A stretch of 64,000 bases of DNA from Strigamia acuminata. Its lineage: Eukaryota; Arthropoda; Chilopoda; Geophilomorpha; Linotaeniidae. The notes below the pieces were generated by a model. That model saw only the letters and a program-made list of their open reading frames with translations, did not search any database and had not been told where the DNA came from. The translations under genes and the position numbers were made by a program. The DNA lies in NCBI GenBank assembly GCA_949358305.1, contig OX442318.1, forward strand, positions 1,102,501 through 1,166,500. Reading direction: 5' to 3'. Below are positions 61,635-64,000 of this stretch, in pieces (position 1 is the first letter of the stretch; each line of letters opens with the position of its first letter).

Positions 61635-63537
61635 ATGGCGCACACAGGACTACTTGTTCTCCTGGGATTAAATTTTCTAGCCACAGCTTTGGCAGGTTAG
61701 GCTTGACAACATTGCAAATCGTTTTAAATTATTCAATTTATCATTCTAAGGAAATGTTTGCTACAAACCTTTTGGATGCTACTCGCTGGATGCTCCCTGG
61801 TGGACCCTTTCCAGACCTTTTGTAAATTATTAAAGAAAACAATAAAGAAATATCTTCGCTAACGTTTATTTCCTGTTTAGGCGGTGTTGCCAAATGCACC
61901 TGAGAAAATCAACACAAGATTCCTTCTTTTCACCAGGTACTGAAAAAATTTAAACTTTAAATAACAATGTATACTAATCAATATTCTTCAGACATGAGCC
62001 TGAAGAAACGGAATTAGTCACCAACAAAACTGGAATTCTCGATTTGTCCGACTTCGACGGAGATAAAAAGACCAAAGTCATCGTTCATGGGTTTCTTCAC
62101 AGCGTCAACGAAAAATGGGTGGACAAAATGAAAAGAGAAATTTTGCTCAAAGTTTGCTGGCTAAAAATCAATTTTCCTTTCAAAATAATCAATGAAATTT
62201 ACCTCCACGTATAGGAAGACTGCAACGTGATTTTTGTCGAATGGGGCGACGGCGCGGGAATCCCGTACATGCAAGCGTGTGCAAACGCACGAGTTACCGG
62301 CGACCAGTTGGCGCACTTGCTGCAATTCCTGAGACGAGAAGCAAATCTCAATTTCAAACAGGTTCACATCATTGGACAGGGACTCGGAGCCCACGTGGCT
62401 GGTTATGCGGGAAAGCGTGGCAAAGTGGGCAGAATAACCGGTATTTATCAATCCAGTGATATGATTGGCCCCAAAAAATGACGTCATTACAATTACCTCT
62501 GCCCCACAGTATAGAGAAGAGACAGTAGGGCAATGTTGGGCGGTTCCTTTGATGTTGGTGGCATGGAGTTGACGTCACGAAACGTCACAAAATATGAAGA
62601 AATAGTGTTGCGCCTCTAGTGGTGGTACTGTACAGTAAATTTGAACACCATCGAATTTCTTTTTGAAAATTTCGTTTTTTTTCATAGTTATAAATATCAA
62701 TCAAAAAGCACACTGATTTCTTAATTTAAAAATGAAAACCGATGAAAATAGTTAAAGTTTTAAAATTTTAAAAATTTTAAAAATTATAACTTTGGATTTC
62801 TTATTGCATTATTATTGCAATAAATTGCCCCACAACCGTTCAGTTTCATTATACTCTGTAAGTTGCAAATAATGTTTTTATTTTGTTTTTTGGAAACACG
62901 AAATAAAAATACTACATGTGCAGTTGTGCACAATACAAAACTCGAAGTTGATACTAGATAGCCGCCAGGTGGCGTTAGACGCATGCGCAGATGCAACTAC
63001 AGGCCAGGGATTAACACACATTGCCCTACTGTCTCTTCTCTATACTGTGCTCTGCCCCGATTAGCTAACCAAATGATGTCATCATAATAGTCTTTGTTCT
63101 TATTGGCTTGACAAATGACGTAATCACAATTGTCTTCGTTCCTATTGGCTTGACAAATGACGTCATCACAATTGTCTTCGTTCCTATTGGCTTGACAAAT
63201 GACGTCATCACAAATGTCTCTTTCCTGATTGGACAAAAAAATTACTTCATCAAATAAATTAATAAATTAATAGACTTAAATATTTCAGCTTTGGATCCGG
63301 TTGATCCGTACTTCTCCGGCTCCGACCCCACAGTACGATTGCATAAATCGGATGCCGACTTCGTAGATGTTATCCATACCGATGGAAGTTCTCTACTGGC
63401 ACTTGGTATTGGTATGAACAAACCCATTGGACATGTCGATTTCTATCCCAACAAAGGTCGCGATCAACCCGGATGTGGCGATTTAGTAGATCGTATTACG
63501 GGCAGCTTCTGGGACATGATGCGCCTTAATTTGATCG
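61635..63537 (+). CDS. Pancreatic-lipase-family secreted protein lacking the catalytic serine (3' end outside window)
   Basis: Exons are 61635-61695, 61751-61821, 61881-61936, 61992-62151, 62215-62440 and 63289-63537. At least one more exon lies beyond the window. MAHTGLLVLLGLNFLATALA is a signal peptide. The rest follows the lipase alpha/beta-hydrolase plan: VCYKPFGCYSLDAPWW, INTRFLLFTR, KVIVHGFLHSVNEKW, NVIFVEWGDGA, then the nucleophile elbow IIGQGLGAHVAGY and the acid loop ALDPVDPYFSG with ADFVDVIHTD. The elbow is normally GxSxG; here serine is glycine (GQGLG), so hydrolysis is unlikely. Drosophila-type yolk proteins show the same Ser-to-Gly loss, so a lipid- or hormone-binding or storage role is possible. 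The catalytic His region is not in the window. A single strong TATA/initiator drives it. Intron 5 carries an inverted-repeat element and CRE/CCAAT repeats. Confidence 0.9.
62503..63058. mobile_element. Inverted-repeat element in lipase-like intron 5
   Basis: The arms at 62503-62541 and 63018-63058 are reverse complements (cagtatagagaagagacagt and onward to agggcaatgt). The interior is AT-rich without a coding frame. It is MITE-like, about 0.55 kb. Confidence 0.7.
63068..63235. repeat. 42-bp tandem repeat carrying CRE and CCAAT boxes
   Basis: About four copies of a unit contain attggcttgacaaatgacgt, catcacaattgtcttcgttc and so on. Each has an inverse CCAAT box and a TGACGTCA-type site (TGACGTAA or TGATGTCA in older copies). 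It lies in intron 5 of the lipase-like gene. Confidence 0.85.
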
Positions 63538-63630
63538 GTAATCAAGCTTTAGCTTGCTAGTCTGAATCAGGCTACAAGCTCTCAACATTGCTTTTAGTTA
63601 CATTTAATTCTTCCGATCATAAACTATACA

Positions 63631-63970
63631 CTCCAAACCGGTACAACGTTGACCTAACTCCTATTGGTTGAACCGTCTCACTAGTGTAGTGGCACAAAAA
63701 AGTAGCTCATAACACCAGAATTTTAATCTAACTACGCAAAGCAACCAATTAAAAACTAAACCTTTGTTTGATTGATAAAAAGAAGGAAAAGCTTATTTAG
63801 CAAATAAACATTTTATCAAATAAATAAAATCCATCATTCTAATCACTTTTTACACTGAAATTCATTAAAAATAAACAGAACTGCTTTTCCGCGTAGTAGA
63901 GCACAGCCCACAGTTAGGTGTAATCCGACTCAACCAATAGGAGTTAGGACAACGTTGTATCGGTTTGGAG
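63631..63970. mobile_element. MITE with 41-bp terminal inverted repeats
   Basis: The arms 63631-63671 (ctccaaaccggtacaacgtt and onward) and 63930-63970 pair with about three mismatches. The interior is AT-rich. It carries ccaataggag next to each arm. The rest of 63538-64000 is lipase-like intron with no exon seen. Confidence 0.75.
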
Positions 63971-64000
63971 CACAGAACACCATTTTGAATCTTTTAATTT

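Overview
This window is nuclear DNA from an animal, most likely an arthropod. Coding exons are split by canonical GT-AG introns, and every exon chain I built stays in frame. The gene set is metazoan: a class B-type 7TM receptor, XPF/ERCC4, AP-1 mu, an axonemal dynein intermediate chain, an SLC38A9-like transporter, phosphoglucomutase, YTHDC1, an apolipophorin-class lipoprotein and a lipase-family protein. An arthropod is favoured by the apolipophorin layout (lipid-transfer N-domain, then vWD, then a vWA-like tail), a TATA plus TCAGTC initiator before the lipase-like gene, and a short CCTAA run. I could not resolve the class. Axonemal dynein implies motile cilia or flagella, probably sperm.

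Layout: (1) 1-850, a C-type-lectin/FN3 exon, and 2037-4740, a seven-transmembrane receptor body, both on +. (2) 5290-12603, three tandem RCHY1/PIRH2-like CHY-RING genes on -. The second and third are C-terminally truncated paralogues, separated by a 2.5 kb fold-back transposable element. (3) 12812-13818, a ZGLP1-like GATA-finger gene on -, divergent from ERCC4/XPF (14098-19758, +). (4) AP1M1 (19800-22774, -), convergent with XPF with only 41 bp between stop codons and divergent from DNAI3/WDR63 (22985-30209, +). (5) SLC38A9-like (30601-34926, -), divergent from PGM1 (35373-39970, +). (6) YTHDC1 (40397-45205, -), divergent from a 24-exon apolipophorin-like gene (45853-61250, +; 3,469 aa predicted). 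(7) A pancreatic-lipase-family gene (61635 onward, +) that runs off the window and has lost its catalytic serine.

From XPF to the lipoprotein gene the strands alternate strictly, so neighbours share short intergenic promoters or overlapping 3' ends. The genes do not form one pathway, but the last two both belong to lipid transport and yolk-type families.

The most striking large-scale property is that almost every intron longer than about 250 bp is filled with its own AT-rich tandem array, usually of 17-22 bp or about 31 bp. The repeat unit differs from intron to intron. Many open frames inside these arrays are artefacts. Small inverted-repeat elements (MITE-like, pogo-like) and one decayed pogo/CENP-B-type transposase fragment lie in introns and intergenic DNA. 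I saw no rRNA, tRNA or CRISPR feature. All gene identities come from reading motifs and have not been checked by database search.
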